Shown here in pieces: positions 46,468-58,640 of a DNA stretch of 64,000 nt. The notes below the pieces were generated by a model that saw only the letters and a program-made list of their open reading frames with translations, was not told where the DNA came from and searched no databases. Positions within the stretch are counted from its first letter, which is position 1. The number at the start of each line of letters is the position of its first letter. Source of the stretch: Adiantum capillus-veneris (Eukaryota > Streptophyta > Polypodiopsida > Polypodiales > Pteridaceae); assembly GCA_014529385.2 (NCBI GenBank), contig CM043960.1, positions 23,076,896 to 23,140,895 on the forward strand. Direction: 5' to 3'. The translations under genes were made by a program, and so were the position numbers.

Positions 46468-47487
46468 AACCAAAACACCCGCAACTATCTCGCTAGCTCC
46501 GTGGAACGCCCTGGAGAAGTGTCTCTTTCCTCGTCTCTTTGTCGTTTATTTGCAGCCAAATTTGCCCATGCTTAGGGAGGAGGCGGGCAGGAGGATGGCA
46601 GGAGGAGGGGGCTGTGCAAGGCTGCCCTGCAGCCATGGATGAGGAGGCATGGGTGGGGCACAAAAAGATGTCTTTGTATATCGTGTTGAGGAGATGATAA
46701 AATATCAAGCTAAACCTATTGGAACCGGTCAGCCCCGGCGCGGACTGGTTTCGATAGGTTTCACAAGCGTCTACATCAATATGGAAATAATGCCTTGCTC
46801 AACTAACAATATTAAAAAAGCTATACTTGATGTACTAGAATGTTTTGTTTTCTTCTATAATTGAAAAAATCAACCATCGTTGTGTACTATGAAAAATAGG
46901 GTATTAGGTGCCCCAAAACTCAAGGAATATTAGCTTTATGTTACAATATGAGACATAGAAAATAAAAAATGCATTTGGATATCATGAAATCCACCAAAAA
47001 AATCATAGAAGAGCTAAAATTGGCTAAAAAATAGGATTTGACAATTTTTGTAATTTGGTCATAACATACAACTTTAATATTTATTTCTCCCTAGAAGCAT
47101 CATGACATGTTGAGAACTACTAAAGATAGTTCTCTAGAATTATAGACCTCACAAACATGAATTCTAGAGTGGTATAGTTGCAAAAAGTTGAAAAAAGTCA
47201 AAAACAGGACCCGTTTTGTCACACAGTTTAGGTTGTGAAATGTTGTGCAAGGACAATGTTAAAGATAGAATTGATATTCCAAAAAAATGTCGAGTTTTTT
47301 TCAGCTCATGAGACAACTTTCTAGATAGATAGCACCTCAAAATACATTTTGAAACTCTTGACATAATTCAAGGAAAATGGTCACTTAATAGGACATAAAA
47401 GTGTCCCAGGACATAAAAGTGTCCCATTACCAACCTAGTGTTAAGGGCCTGCTCAAACATTCCGTTGCCCAAGCTTCTGCTTGCCTC

Positions 47488-47544
<57 letters not shown>

Positions 47545-47722
47545 CCTCCTCATGCATGGTGCAGGGCAGCCTTGCACAACCCGCTCCCTCTGCCATCCTC
47601 CTGCCCGCCTCCTCCCTAAGCATGGGCAAATTTGACTGCAAATAAACGACAAAGAGACGAGCAAAGAGACACTCTCCATGGCGTTCCACATAGCAAACGA
47701 GACAGTTGCGGGTGTTTTGGAA
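46468..47722. repeat. Large inverted repeat, ~183-bp arms
   Basis: 46468-46650 is closely complementary in order to 47542-47722. For example TTTATTTGCAGCCAAATTTG on the left faces CAAATTTGACTGCAAATAAA on the right. The loop is ~890 bp, and a (GA)n tract (47491-47540) lies just inside the right arm. Confidence 0.88.
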
Positions 47723-48416
47723 CTACATGCATTTTGTAGGGAGTAACCATATCTAGTCATAATGATCAAATTTGGCTAGATATTAAATAGTTTCTATGGG
47801 ATTCTACAACTCATAATGTTGAACCCAGTTTTTTCATGCTTGCTGTATTTAACACTTCATCTTTGTCCCCAAGATTCCCCTTGGTAAGAAATGTATTATT
47901 CTTTTGACATGCTCCATGGATCCTTGTGAACATAAAGGACAATAGGGAACTAAGAAAACATGTATATATTATTTGTATTGAGCGTGGATATAGAAACTTT
48001 GATGATAGGTTTGCAGAATGGTAAAAATTCAACTTTTTATACCTATTTATTTTGGCAAAACAAAAAATAGTGAGTGAGAAGCAATCATATGTTCTGATCA
48101 CCAACCCATTGAAGTTAACTAGGGAATTTATCTCAAGTCCTACAAAAATCCCTAATCTTATTTTTATGCAACAAAACGTAAGAAATGACTGTTTTGATGA
48201 AAATGCACTGGTCCATCAACTTTGGAGGCTTGGTGTGACCAAAATATGATAAATTTTACGAGTTTCTTATTTTTTCCATGTTTAGTAGGCCTTGAACTAT
48301 AACCTCATGAAAGGATTTTACAAAATGAGTGGATCTACTATGGTTTTGGAGGTTTTTTTCAAAACCCTAAAAGGACACTTTTATGTCCTGTTAGGTTACC
48401 AACCTAGTGTTAATGT
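47391..48416. repeat. Repeated GGACATAAAAGTGTCC blocks with shared flank
   Basis: Two tandem copies of GGACATAAAAGTGTCC at about 47391-47424, followed by TTACCAACCTAGTGTTAA. About 970 bp further, the inverse GGACACTTTTATGTCC (about 48370) is followed by TTACCAACCTAGTGTTAA in the same orientation. The block may mark the ends of a small inserted element, but I cannot define a TSD. Confidence 0.6.
47491..47540. repeat. (GA)n microsatellite
   Basis: Pure GA. Further tracts in the same element are (GA)n at 48650-48722 and (CT)n at 49730-49825. Confidence 0.95.
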
Positions 48417-48647
48417 TCAGCTATCAATCTTTGTAAAGACACTTGGTCGCTGATCTTTTTGCGTAATTTATACCAGACAATTCAATATAAAACTCTCCCT
48501 CAGGCTCCGAAAGCAAGGCAAAACATCGAGCCACGACCTGCAATTTGAGCACGCTGCGCTACACACGTTTAATTAAAAATTCCCAAGCCCAGGTTCTACC
48601 AGATGATCTCGATAAAACAAAGCAGGCAACCTCGCCCTATCTTCTTC

Positions 48648-48724
<77 letters not shown>

Positions 48725-49728
48725 GTCAATTGCCTAGAGTTTAGAGACGGTGAAAGATGGAGGTAGTGATAAGTGAGCTTTCATAATTTTATGAATGTGT
48801 TCCGAGAGGAACATGTGTGGGACAAGCTTTGTTTGATGCTTGTTCCCTTTATCTGTTTGATCAAGAAGTTGGTACCATGTTCGGAAGCTTGAATCCGTTT
48901 GATAAGCTCTGTGGAGCTACTACAATTTTTCTTGAAATTTAGTATGCACCTTTTCAAACCGCTAACGCAATTGAATAGCCTTCTTCAGCATCAGCTATGC
49001 CTCAACATTCTTCTACACGACCTAGAGGAAATTACCTTTGAATGCACTCTTCATGACTATGAGATGAAGCTCAAGTGAGAAAACACAACTGAAATGCATG
49101 CATAGCATCAGGCATATTTAAATGTCGAGGCATAGCCATGTACCTTCTAAGAAACACTATTGGTATGGCTTATCTAGCCATTCAAAGAAGGAAGTAGCAA
49201 TAGCAGGAGTTGGAGGAGAAGGTGGCGCAGGGTTAGGACCAGAGTCATCAAAAACTAAAGTTTCAAATAGCCTTGGATAAGCTTGAGTATTAGGGAGGAC
49301 GTATTGCTCAAACATCTGAGAGCTTGGAGGCATGTAAGCCGCTTCACCAATAGCAAGATTGGGAGTAGCAAGAGCATGACATGCTGGGTGGGTAACACCT
49401 AAATGGGGTAGGGCTTAGGTGGGTTGAACGTCCACCAGCAGGTTTTGCAACATTCAAGTTCCCAAGGAAGACCTCAATGATGGTTGCATTTCCATCAACA
49501 TCGGCATCTACAAGAATGGCATGTCAAGGAGGGTCAAGAAAATCTGCATGCATGCAAGAAGGGTCTACATCTTAATGGAAGAACGAGGCATGGTTAGACC
49601 AACCATGGGGACTCCGGCCTTAAAATTGGGATACCTTGCCACAATAGAGGATCCACAGGACGCTTGGTGGGCTCATTGCAGGACAATAAGGAGAACCAAT
49701 GATGAATCTCATTGTGATATCAAGGGAA

Positions 49729-49828
<100 letters not shown>

Positions 49829-49961
49829 TGTGTGGGTGTGTAGGGGGAGGAGGGTGTGCGTGCATGTATGACAAGTACATTAAAGTTGCAGTTTTCAAGC
49901 CCCGAAAGAGTTAAAGGAAGTTGGATGCTCGTCCAAGCTCCCTCGATGTTGATTGCTATCA

Positions 49962-50790
49962 CTAGCGTGAAAGAAAAAGAGCTTGGCCTTTTAGATGTAT
50001 GGCCCTTTCGTGTTGAGATGCTGGTTGAATCCAACATGACATGATTATTTTCTTCAATATACCTTGTTCATGCATCAATTTGTGAAGGGTATTGCTCCTA
50101 TTTGCTCGGAAATTGGTTTCACTCGGTTTTCTTTGCTCATTGATTGGAAATCCTCGGCGAGCCTTGTTGGTTGGTCTCCTTTGGCGATATAAATATGAGC
50201 TTTGTTGCTTTTGGGGACGCTTTTTGAAACCTTTATCCACCACATAAGCCGAGGTCTGTGGTTTTGGTAACCAAAGTTTCTTTTGACCCTCATAATAGCC
50301 TTGCTCTGCTAAGTTGTCGTGGGAGGCTATCCATCCCATGTGTTTACCTTTCGTCAATTGGCTAGGATCATTTACCCATATTGGGTCCTTGACCTTGATT
50401 TCTTCAGCTTTGATGTAGACCTTTGAAGATTTTTGTCGACGATGATCTCCCAGTGTAGGGTATTTTGGTTGAAAAACTTTCTTTGGAGTCTGCCTTGGGC
50501 GTGGAAGCGTATTGACCGTTGATATAGAAGAATTGTCTTGAACCTGAGTGGGTTGGACTGAAGACTCTGATTTAAGGGGCTGCTTCTGCTGGTAGGACAT
50601 TTGTGGGCTCATTTTGGCTTTGCCTTTGTCGGAAGCCGATAATTTTGGAGCAGTAGTAGGCTTGATTTCTTGAGAGCTAGTCGTGATGACCATTGTTGAA
50701 AATTCACGTTCTTCTGCCAATGTTTTTGCCCAGTGCTTGAACAAAATAAAATGTGTACTCATTTTGGAGGAATCCACCACTAGGAATTTG
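49962..50790 (-). pseudogene. C-terminal basic region of the gag-pro polyprotein
   Basis: A frame of 272 codons, offset from the preceding 51427-50798 frame. It begins with the end of the protease fold (FLVVDSSKMSTHFILFKHWA, matching the retropepsin ILGxxW motif with FK for GR). It then becomes Lys/Gln/Ser/Pro-rich: KGKAKMSPQMSYQQKQP, KRPQKQQSSYLYRQRRPTNK. No zinc knuckle, RT or integrase follows. It ends shortly before the (CT)n tract at 49730-49825 (49962 is the stop). Confidence 0.55.
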
Positions 50791-50797
50791 TCTTTGA

Positions 50798-51427
50798 TTA
50801 CCTTTGACAGTAGTGTAAGGGTAGATTTCGCAATCCGTAAACTTGTGACACTATTCCATGTGATATAGGAACTTGTATCTGAATTTCATACAGTTCTGGC
50901 TTATCTAGAAGTAACCACAGCCCATAAGACATGACATTAGTCGTGGCAGTGCAATCTATCTCTGCTGTAAAATTGAATTTCAGTTTCTCATGCACATCCA
51001 ATGAGAATTTAATCTTCTTGTTAGCTGCCAAGTAACTGATGTCCTCTTTGCTTTTGGTACTTGTCTTGGACTTTTGTGCCTTGGAAGCTTTGTCATCCTC
51101 TTGTATGTTGAACTTCTTTGTCATTTGACTGGTTGTAGCATGTTCCAAGTGCTTACTATCTTCTGCTGTAGCTGCTTGTTGGTGTTCATTGCTAGTTTCT
51201 GACTGTGACTCCTTGATTCTTGATTTCAGAAGCTCTTTGTCACTATTTACTTCTTCTAGCACTTGAAGGTAATTCAATGGTGACTTTTCTTCTTGGAAAT
51301 CTTCTGAAGCTTGTGTAGCAGGATGTTGAGGTTGACTCTCTTCTTCTGATGCAATGGTCGCCATGGCCTTTGGTTTCCATTGTTCCATGGGTTTTTGTAG
51401 AGTCTCTTCTCGAAAATATTCATTCAT
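50798..51427 (-). pseudogene. Retropepsin-like domain of giant element
   Basis: After an acidic/Gln-rich linker (SQPQHPATQASEDFQEEKSP, EHQQAATAEDSKHLEH), the last ~70 residues read LKFNFTAEIDCTATTNVMSY then GLWLLLDKPELYEIQIQVP. IDCTAT stands where retropepsins have the catalytic D-S/T-G-A-T. The fold continues in the next frame (from about 50790) up to HFILFKHWA. The same frame continues upstream across a TAG at 51428-51430. The Gly after the catalytic position is replaced (CTA for CGA or SGA), so activity is doubtful. Confidence 0.6.
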
Positions 51428-51430
51428 ATC

Positions 51431-53128
51431 CTATATTGCTTGTCCTTGGTTGTCAATCTTGGACTCAGTCATTTCTTGTTCTTCTGTGCATTTTATGACT
51501 TCAGTTACATCTTCTTTTAGCTTCTCATACGCTTTGATTTGTTCAATCACCAATGAAGAGTCCACAATAGAGAATTTATTTGGTAGACGTTCAACTTCAT
51601 CCATTGATTCTATTTGCATGTCTTCCACTTGTGACGTGGCACTAAGAATTTTTGTTACCTCTGCCACCTCTTCTGGTGTTGGCTCACTATCGTCAGAATC
51701 TTGGCTTCTTTTGCTCTCGAACCTTGAACTGTGAGCTTCATCTTCATCACCTTGTGGATGCTTTGACTTGTCCTCACTGAGGTTCCTTAAACGATCTTGA
51801 ATCAGCTGATTCAATTGATTTTTTTTGAAAGCCTGATTCTCTATGATAATGTCATTGACACCCTTGACTTCAAGCAACTATGTCTTGAGCCTATCTTTTG
51901 TGCTCTGTGACAAGATCTGCTTCTTTTCCGGAGATCTTGTTGGGGATTCTTTCTTCCGTTCCCTTGTTGTCATTGTCTGAACTTTGCTTTTGGCTTGTTG
52001 CTTCTTCTTTTCCATGTAGAGCTTTGCTGGGCAGTCCTTCACTAAATGACCAATGGCACATTGGTCGTAATATGTTGTTAGCTCAACATGTGCACCCTTT
52101 GGACAAGGCAGCTCTCCATAATACTGCTGATAATGGTTTCCTGTGGTATCTAGATACAGATATGACCTCTTCTTTACATGCATGAACCTGTAGATTACGA
52201 CTAACTTAGGTGTATCCACTGGCTTTGTCTCTTTATCCTTCATCGTCTTGTCCTTGAGAAGCTGAAAATAGCTTCCATTATTGCTTGCATACAAAATCAA
52301 ATCACTATCCATGCTTTCTAGCGGTTGGAATGCTAATTCTTCCATCAGTATATGGTCTTTGACGTGGGGCTTCTGTATAGCCTTAGGGCTATGTTTTCGA
52401 GTTGATTTTGGCGAGTTCTGCACCGAGGGTGAAGATCGAACCGAATCTTTGTTTTCTGTTTCCCTGGATGGTGCTTTTGGACGGGGTCCAAGTATGTGAC
52501 TTACAGGTTGCCCACAATTACGAAACTCATCCATATTTTTCACATCGGCTATTTCATAGTGCCTATCGTATTTGTCGACCACAATGACATCTTGACCTGA
52601 CCTTTTACATTGGCCATTGTGAATTTCCAGTGGTCTCTCCTCTGGCTCGGCATCTTCCAATCCTTCTTGAAATTCTACTTGGACTCCTGAAAAGGACACT
52701 GCTTCTTGTAAAACTGGACTTCTTAATCCCGCTCTTGAAGATATAGGGTCTCTTTGTTGAGTTTGAACTCCCCCCATCCGAGAGGGTTCCATATCTGATG
52801 TTGGCATCTGTTCAATGCCTGATGATATGACTTGTTGTGCTCTGTTAAGTAGCTCTGGAGACCGAGCTAGTTCTTTTTGAAGTTGTGCTATCTTCATAGC
52901 TGGTACTTCCGGCGTATTCCCTATTTGTGCAATTTGGTGTGTTTGTGCTTTGTCTTGTGCTGGTGCGGTGCATGAGACTTGTGTCGTGGCTTTCCATGTT
53001 GTGCCTTGTTGTGTGTCATGTGGTGTGTCACTCATTTGTGTAGTGACAGCTGTAGGTGTCAATTCTTCCAGGTGCGTAGTTAGAGGTAAACCCATGACGA
53101 GATGGTATACATTACCACCTTTAGACAT
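51431..53128 (-). pseudogene. Gag-like polyprotein of giant element
   Basis: 53128-51878 (416 codons) and 51877-51431 (148 codons) share one frame separated by a single TAG. A second TAG at 51428-51430 leads to the protease part in the same frame. The N-terminal part is Gln/Thr-rich. Near 52200-52030 it reads KPVDTPKLVVIYRFMHVKKR and TYYDQCAIGHLVKDCPAKLY, a zinc knuckle in which the first Cys of CX2CX4HX4C has become Tyr. Highly charged, disordered-looking sequence follows. I do not see a classic capsid motif, so gag is inferred from the knuckle plus the protease. Confidence 0.6.
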
Positions 53129-53181
53129 GTAGTCTTCTCCTCTTGAGCCAAACGTTTCTGCTGCAAAATAATGATTTTTTT

Positions 53182-53634
53182 CTACAGGAACTTCATGACT
53201 TGTGAGACAGCTCTGTAGTATCGACCGTCTTCGTCTCCATAGAGGGTTCCAATTTTTCGTTTTCCATCTTCTGCTTTGTACAGAAAACTACTTGGAGGAT
53301 ATGTGTAGATATCTGTAAGTTGATCTTTGTACAACATTTCTATCTCATTGTCAATGTATTTTCCGTGCCTCATGTAAATTGATCCGAGCCAGTCTTCCAT
53401 GAAATATGGATGTGGGTGTAGTACATTCTTCGCTGTTTCAACTTCCACATATTGAGATGTCCGAGTTTCCTCTGTATCTTTCTTTGTCTTGATGTACAAA
53501 TTTCGATTGTCATCCTCATAGCATGGCAGTCCTTTGTAGTATCCAATCAGATAGATCCAAATTTGCTCTCTTGTAATTTCTATGGATGTACTTGAAGCTT
53601 CTTCCTGACTGGTTTGATTCCTTTGAGACGCCAT
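53182..53634 (-). CDS. N-terminal ORF of giant element
   Basis: 150 codons from MASQRNQTSQEEASSTSIEI. The frame reads EQIWIYLIGYYKGLPCYEDD, ENVLHPH-like NVLHPHPYFMEDWLGS, IYMRHGKYIDNEIEMLYKDQ and LYGDEDGRYYRAVSQVMKFL. It is rich in Tyr and acidic residues and looks folded. It is the first ORF after the 3-kb leader and lies 53 bases upstream of the gag-like frame in another frame. I do not recognise the family; a capsid or matrix-like part of gag is the simplest guess. Confidence 0.55.
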   Translation of the reverse strand: MASQRNQTSQEEASSTSIEITREQIWIYLIGYYKGLPCYEDDNRNLYIKTKKDTEETRTSQYVEVETAKNVLHPHPYFMEDWLGSIYMRHGKYIDNEIEMLYKDQLTDIYTYPPSSFLYKAEDGKRKIGTLYGDEDGRYYRAVSQVMKFL

Positions 53635-54522
53635 TGCTTTCGTCTTGACTCCCTTGTTGTACCTGTTCAGTGATAGCTCTAATTGCTTACCTCACTGCTA
53701 ATAAAAATTATTAGCACCCTTGTGTCGGTTTTTTTCGCTTGACGTTCTTCAGCTTTTGTGGATTCCCTAATCTCTAAGTTTTATGATTGGGCTTTGCTTG
53801 CACTGCTTGAACTTCTTAGCTCCCTTGAACTTCTTAGCTCCCTTGCTTGCCAGGGCTGATACTGTCTTGTCTGGCTGCTTGCTTTGCCTACAGCTTTTTA
53901 GCAGGCCTCGATCTAGTGGAAGCACTATGATAAGTTATGCAACTTACCACTATACTGCAATGACTGCTCCCTTCATAGCGATTCTTGAGTTGAGCTAACC
54001 TGCAAAAATCTTGTGTTAAAGTTCTCCAAAACTTGCGACTGTTGTTGCAAAATCAAGAGTCCTTGTGTATGGTCTTACTTCTACCAGATTTGTGTATGGA
54101 CGCTCAAATTTTACACTAGGCTGTAGTTAACTTTTACACCTTCCCGCGGGTGACCAATGGTTTTCCCAAAAGATAATTTCAATCTGCTAACTTAGCAGTC
54201 TTCAAAACCTGTGATCGTTTTCTCACAATTCTTTCGAACTATCGGTTTTAGACACTCCTGACTTCCGGATGCATTTTGAGGCATTAAACGATGTTTTTTT
54301 CAAAGCTCTAAGATCTGTAAAGTTGATCTCAGGCTACGTTTTGATATAAAAACTTTTCCGATCCGATACCGTTTGTGAAAGTTATGGCCAAAACAGTGAA
54401 ATGCAGTTTAGAATGGTCAAAATGAGTCCAAATTCAATTTTGAAAAAAGTTATGGAATCCTTGAGACACTGGGAACACCCCTGTATGATCAAAATTACAG
54501 TTGGACCCTAAAACTGGCCTAG

Positions 54523-56108
54523 AGACATCCTACGCGTAGGATGTCTATATGCTCAGAATTTAACAAAATTTGGTCCAGAGACTCCCCTTGAGTCCAGCAA
54601 CACAATGGTATGATCAGAATTTCATTTGGACCTAAAAATGGCCTTGAGACATCCTACGCGTAGGATGTCTTTTTGCTTAGGATGACTTGAAATTTTCACC
54701 CCAGCTTCTCCTTGTTGTGCTGATCACAGTGGTGTGCTCACATGTTGGTTTGGAGTCCTAAATCAAGCTGGAGACATCCTACGCGTAGGATGTCTAACTG
54801 CTCAGATTTTGTCCAAACTTGATCCCAAGATTCACCTAGTGCTCAACAACCCAATGGTATGCTCAAAATTGAATTTGGATGCCAATAGGTCAAGATTTGG
54901 GATGCATAAGCTTCTAGTGCACTCCAAGAATAGGATGTCTGACAATTCTTGTCTTTGCTTGGTGAATAGGCCAAACAAGGTCCAAATTCACTTTTGAAAA
55001 AAAGTTATGGATTCCTTGAGACACTTAGAACCTCCCTATATGGCCAAAGTAGAATTTTGACCACTTTATGACCCTGGAGATATCCTACACGTAGGATGTC
55101 TTTTTGCTCTGTTTCAGCTCAAACTTGCACTGTAGCTTCCCCTTGATGTCCTAAACTCACAACTATTTTTACTTTTTGATTCTAACACCTATAGGTTGGT
55201 CATATGATCAAGAATCTGTTCCAAAAGCCTGATGTTTGTTCTGATGAATTCCCAAGTCAAATCAACTCCAAATTGGACCAAATTTGCCTAGTAGGCTTAT
55301 CTAAGGCTATATGACAGCATGGTATGGTCACATGAGAATTTTGGTCTCAGAATCATGTAGTAGACATCCTACGCGTAGGATGTCTTTTTGCCCAGAATGA
55401 ACCCAAACTTGGACCAAAGATTCCCCTAGTCTTCAGCAACCCACTGGTATGCTTAGATTTGAGTTTGGATGTCAAAAGACCCCAAAACTAGCTATTCTTG
55501 CCTTTTTCAGTAAAAAATGCTAAAGTCTGTTCAATCTTCCTTTCACTGACCCAAATGAGATGAAATTTATCACATGCACTCAATACAACATTTAGAACAT
55601 GCCTTTGGAGTCATCCTATGGTTTGGTCTCAAAATTAGGCCTTGGACACAATTTGGGTAGGATGTCTGGCAATTCTCGTCTTTTGGCTTTAATTTGTCAA
55701 AATTTGGTCAAATTTCCACTTTCCAGGTGAAAATAGGGTAGAACCTACCTTCTAAACACACTAGTAACCTCAGTTTTTCCAAAAAGTGCCCAGATTACCC
55801 TGTAGACATCCTACGCGTAGGATGTTTGCTGTTTATTTTTTCAGACTAAAGCGTCCCTGATGCTTCCTTATGCTCTCAGCAAGTGCAAGTATGCTTCACA
55901 ATTGCAAAAACATGCAAAAATCACTCAATTTAAGCCTTTTCTGAAATTTTACGTTTTCTGACTCCGCCTTTTGGCTTTTGAATAGGGAAAAACACTCAAG
56001 TCAATATGTTACTAGGGTAAAACCTACCCTCTGAACCCACTGGTAACCTCAGTTTCCCCAAATTCCCTGCCAAAAGTGCCCTGGAAACATCCTACGTGTA
56101 GGATGTCT
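54523..56108. repeat. Array of 24-bp palindromes in the giant element's leader
   Basis: Perfect palindrome AGACATCCTACG/CGTAGGATGTCT at 54523-54546, 54647-54670, 54772-54795 and 55362-55385. Near-perfect copies lie at 55078-55101, 55804-55827 and 56085-56108. Right halves only (TAGGATGTCT) lie at 54931-54940 and 55658-55667. Start-to-start spacings are 124, 125, 145, 161, 284, 282, 160 and 281, roughly one or two units of ~140. The intervening DNA is a much more diverged tandem repeat (…CCAAACTTGG…CAATGGTATG…). The palindrome is thus far better conserved than its surroundings. Confidence 0.95.
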
Positions 56109-56611
56109 ACTGTCTTAAAATGCAAATTTTTTCTGGTAGTAGTACTCCCTATGCTCTGTACAGCTCTCATCAATAATCACAAAAACTTTTGGACTTCAAA
56201 TCAGCTTCCAAACACAAGTTACCGTCTTTCCTACTTAACGTTTTTCACTTCTCTGATGAGCCTAACAACAAATAAGACATGCATAAAGTACTCTAGATCA
56301 GCAATCAAGATATCCTACTTACCCTACTCCTACTCATCAATGTGAGATGGTGATTTTGATGTCTTGGTTGCTTCCTAGCCTCACACGGACTCTCAAGTCA
56401 ACCTACCACCACATCTACCACTCCAAATCCTACTCTCTACACCACAACCTACTACTACCTAATAGTACCTAAGACGGAAGATCCAAGCTAGACACATGCT
56501 CCCTAGACTCCTCCTAAGACGTAGAGAGTCCACCACACTCTGATCCTATCTAAATGTAAAATAGTACTCTGGCAAGCCAAAGGGACCTCTATCCTCAAGG
56601 ACTAGTCTCCA

Positions 56612-56628
56612 TCACCTACTTAGGGCCA
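56612..56628 (-). other. Candidate PBS of giant element
   Basis: The minus strand immediately inside the 5' LTR reads T then TGGCCCTAAGTAGGTGA. It begins with TGG, as expected for the complement of a tRNA CCA end, but is not the common iMet site. The primer tRNA is unidentified. Confidence 0.5.
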
Positions 56629-56629
56629 A

Positions 56630-57653
56630 TGTTGAACAGATACGCCGCGACGGACGTCAGCATAGAGAGAACTCACCTAACATATAATGTCAACTGAGGA
56701 CGAAGCTCGACCCGCAGGCGCGTGGAAGCAAGCAAAGGGATATCAAATCTACATGCCATCAGTTCTGTGAATGTGAGAGTCTCCTATGATGCTACCGCAA
56801 GCCAAAAGCCCATTAGACGTTCTCGAAACGTTACGAAACTTGAGGGATATCCTATCAACACCAATAGGCCACTCTCCCTAAGGTCCGTGACCAAAAAAAC
56901 CTACCCAATACCCTCCGTGCAGAAAACGCGTAGGATGTCTGGCCAGTTTTTGTAGGTCGACGTTTCCGAAAACTAAAGTGCCTAATGTGTAGCTCTACTC
57001 GCTCTGATCGCGTGGATATGTTGAAATGAAAAAACGGACAACAGTTACTCACCGAAACTCTAAAAGTAGCTCACGTGTGAATCTGCCAAAACACAAACGA
57101 ACGCGCGTGATGTAAGCATCAACGCGTAGCTCTCCTCGTAGGCAACACACTGCTGCTCTCCGTTTGAGATTCCGACCACCGTAGCTCCTGTAGCACACAC
57201 ACACACACTCTCTCACTCTCTCGCAGTCTCCCAACGACACAGAAGATTAGATTATTAGAAGTCTCCTTACAAAGATTTAGGTATTGGCTTAAATGCTAAG
57301 CCTTAGAAAACCTAATGTTCGATCAAAATGACCTGATTTGTCCCTAGGCTTCTATAGAGCTTAATTACAACACTGTGAGCTGGATTTGCTCATCCAACAA
57401 GCATCTGTGGCCAAAATACAATTGCCGACTTAAAATATGAAGTTCCCGTAAACATTACAAAAGTGGCCGTAATGGCTCAAGATAATAATAACGGGATATT
57501 CGATGATGTCCATGGGCTTGTATCTTCACATTACAACATCCATCTTCGTCTTCATCACTTCATCAGCATCTTTATTTGGAATCTTTAGAGAATCTTTGAG
57601 GAATGTTCATGGAATCTTTGTGGAAGCGTTGTTGAAAGGTTGACATGTCAACA
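56630..57653 (-). repeat. 5' LTR of giant element
   Basis: 1024 bp, TGTTGAACAG...TGTCAACA on the plus strand; pair of 41625-42703. It includes the half-palindrome ACGCGTAGGATGTCT at 56926-56940. Confidence 0.93.
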
Positions 57654-57983
57654 CTCTCCCTCTAAGCTTAACCACTAGTGGGGCGCCACCAGTTTGGCCA
57701 CACCCCTCCATTATCCCCAGAAGACAGACTCTCTCTTTCCTACTGCTCGGCTCCACCAATATTCTCTCTCTCTGCTACTCTGCCAGTGCATCACCCGGCC
57801 CGGTGGGCGCATAAGACATTGGTGCCTTTGTCACACCCTCCGACGGGCCGCCACAGTTATTGTATATTCTCCCTCTCTCTCTTTCAAATATTCTTTATGT
57901 CTCTCCCTCTGCTCGTCCACACCCTCCCTTGGGAGCGGTCCCACAAGCCTTAGGGGGATCCACTCTCTCTCTCCTTCCATCCA

Positions 57984-58043
<60 letters not shown>

Positions 58044-58410
58044 CTCTCTCCCACCCCTATCCTCTCACCCCCCCTCACCACCTCACACTTCCCCTCTCAC
58101 TCTCCTTACCCCATGGTGGGAACCTGCCTTAGGGGGAGTCTCTCTTTTTTTGTTTTATATAATCCCTCTCCCCCCCTCTCTCGTTGACTAAGCTCACCCC
58201 CCCCGGTTCTCGGCTTCTGTTGGCCCGCCGCTCACGCTCGCCCTCGCGCAGTCTGGACCCAGGCCATGGTGAGCGCCGATTGAAGCCCCATCACCGACCC
58301 CCTATCCTCCCCCTCCCCCCCCCCCCCCCCCCCCCTGCCCCCCCTCCCCCCTTTCCCACACCCTCTCCCTCTCACCCACGCTGTGCGCACTCTGCAGGTA
58401 GCCCCACTCG

Positions 58411-58490
<80 letters not shown>

Positions 58491-58640
58491 GCCAGCACAC
58501 CTGCTTACACGCACACACGCAGGCGTCGCTTATCCGCTTTCACAACACTCACACAAACACACACGCGCACACACTCTCACTCACACACACACACACACAC
58601 ACACCCTCTCTCCCCTCCGCCTCTGCGTTGAAATAGTTTC
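57654..58640 (+). repeat. 3' LTR of interrupted element, right part
   Basis: Resumes the sequence broken at 41624: CTAAGCTTAACCACTAGTGG, GGCGCCACCAGTTTGGCCAC and CACCCGGCCCGGTGGGCGCA match 39514-39690. The end CCTCTGCGTTGAAA matches 39870. It contains expanded (CT)n tracts (57987-58038, 58415-58487), a C homopolymer (about 58314-58335) and extra sequence absent from the left copy. Homology stops in AT-rich sequence near 58640. Confidence 0.65.

Noticed and set aside
54523..56108. CRISPR-like repeat array
   Set aside because: The repeats are palindromic but spacings vary (124-284), spacers are themselves related to each other, there are no cas genes and the DNA is plant nuclear.
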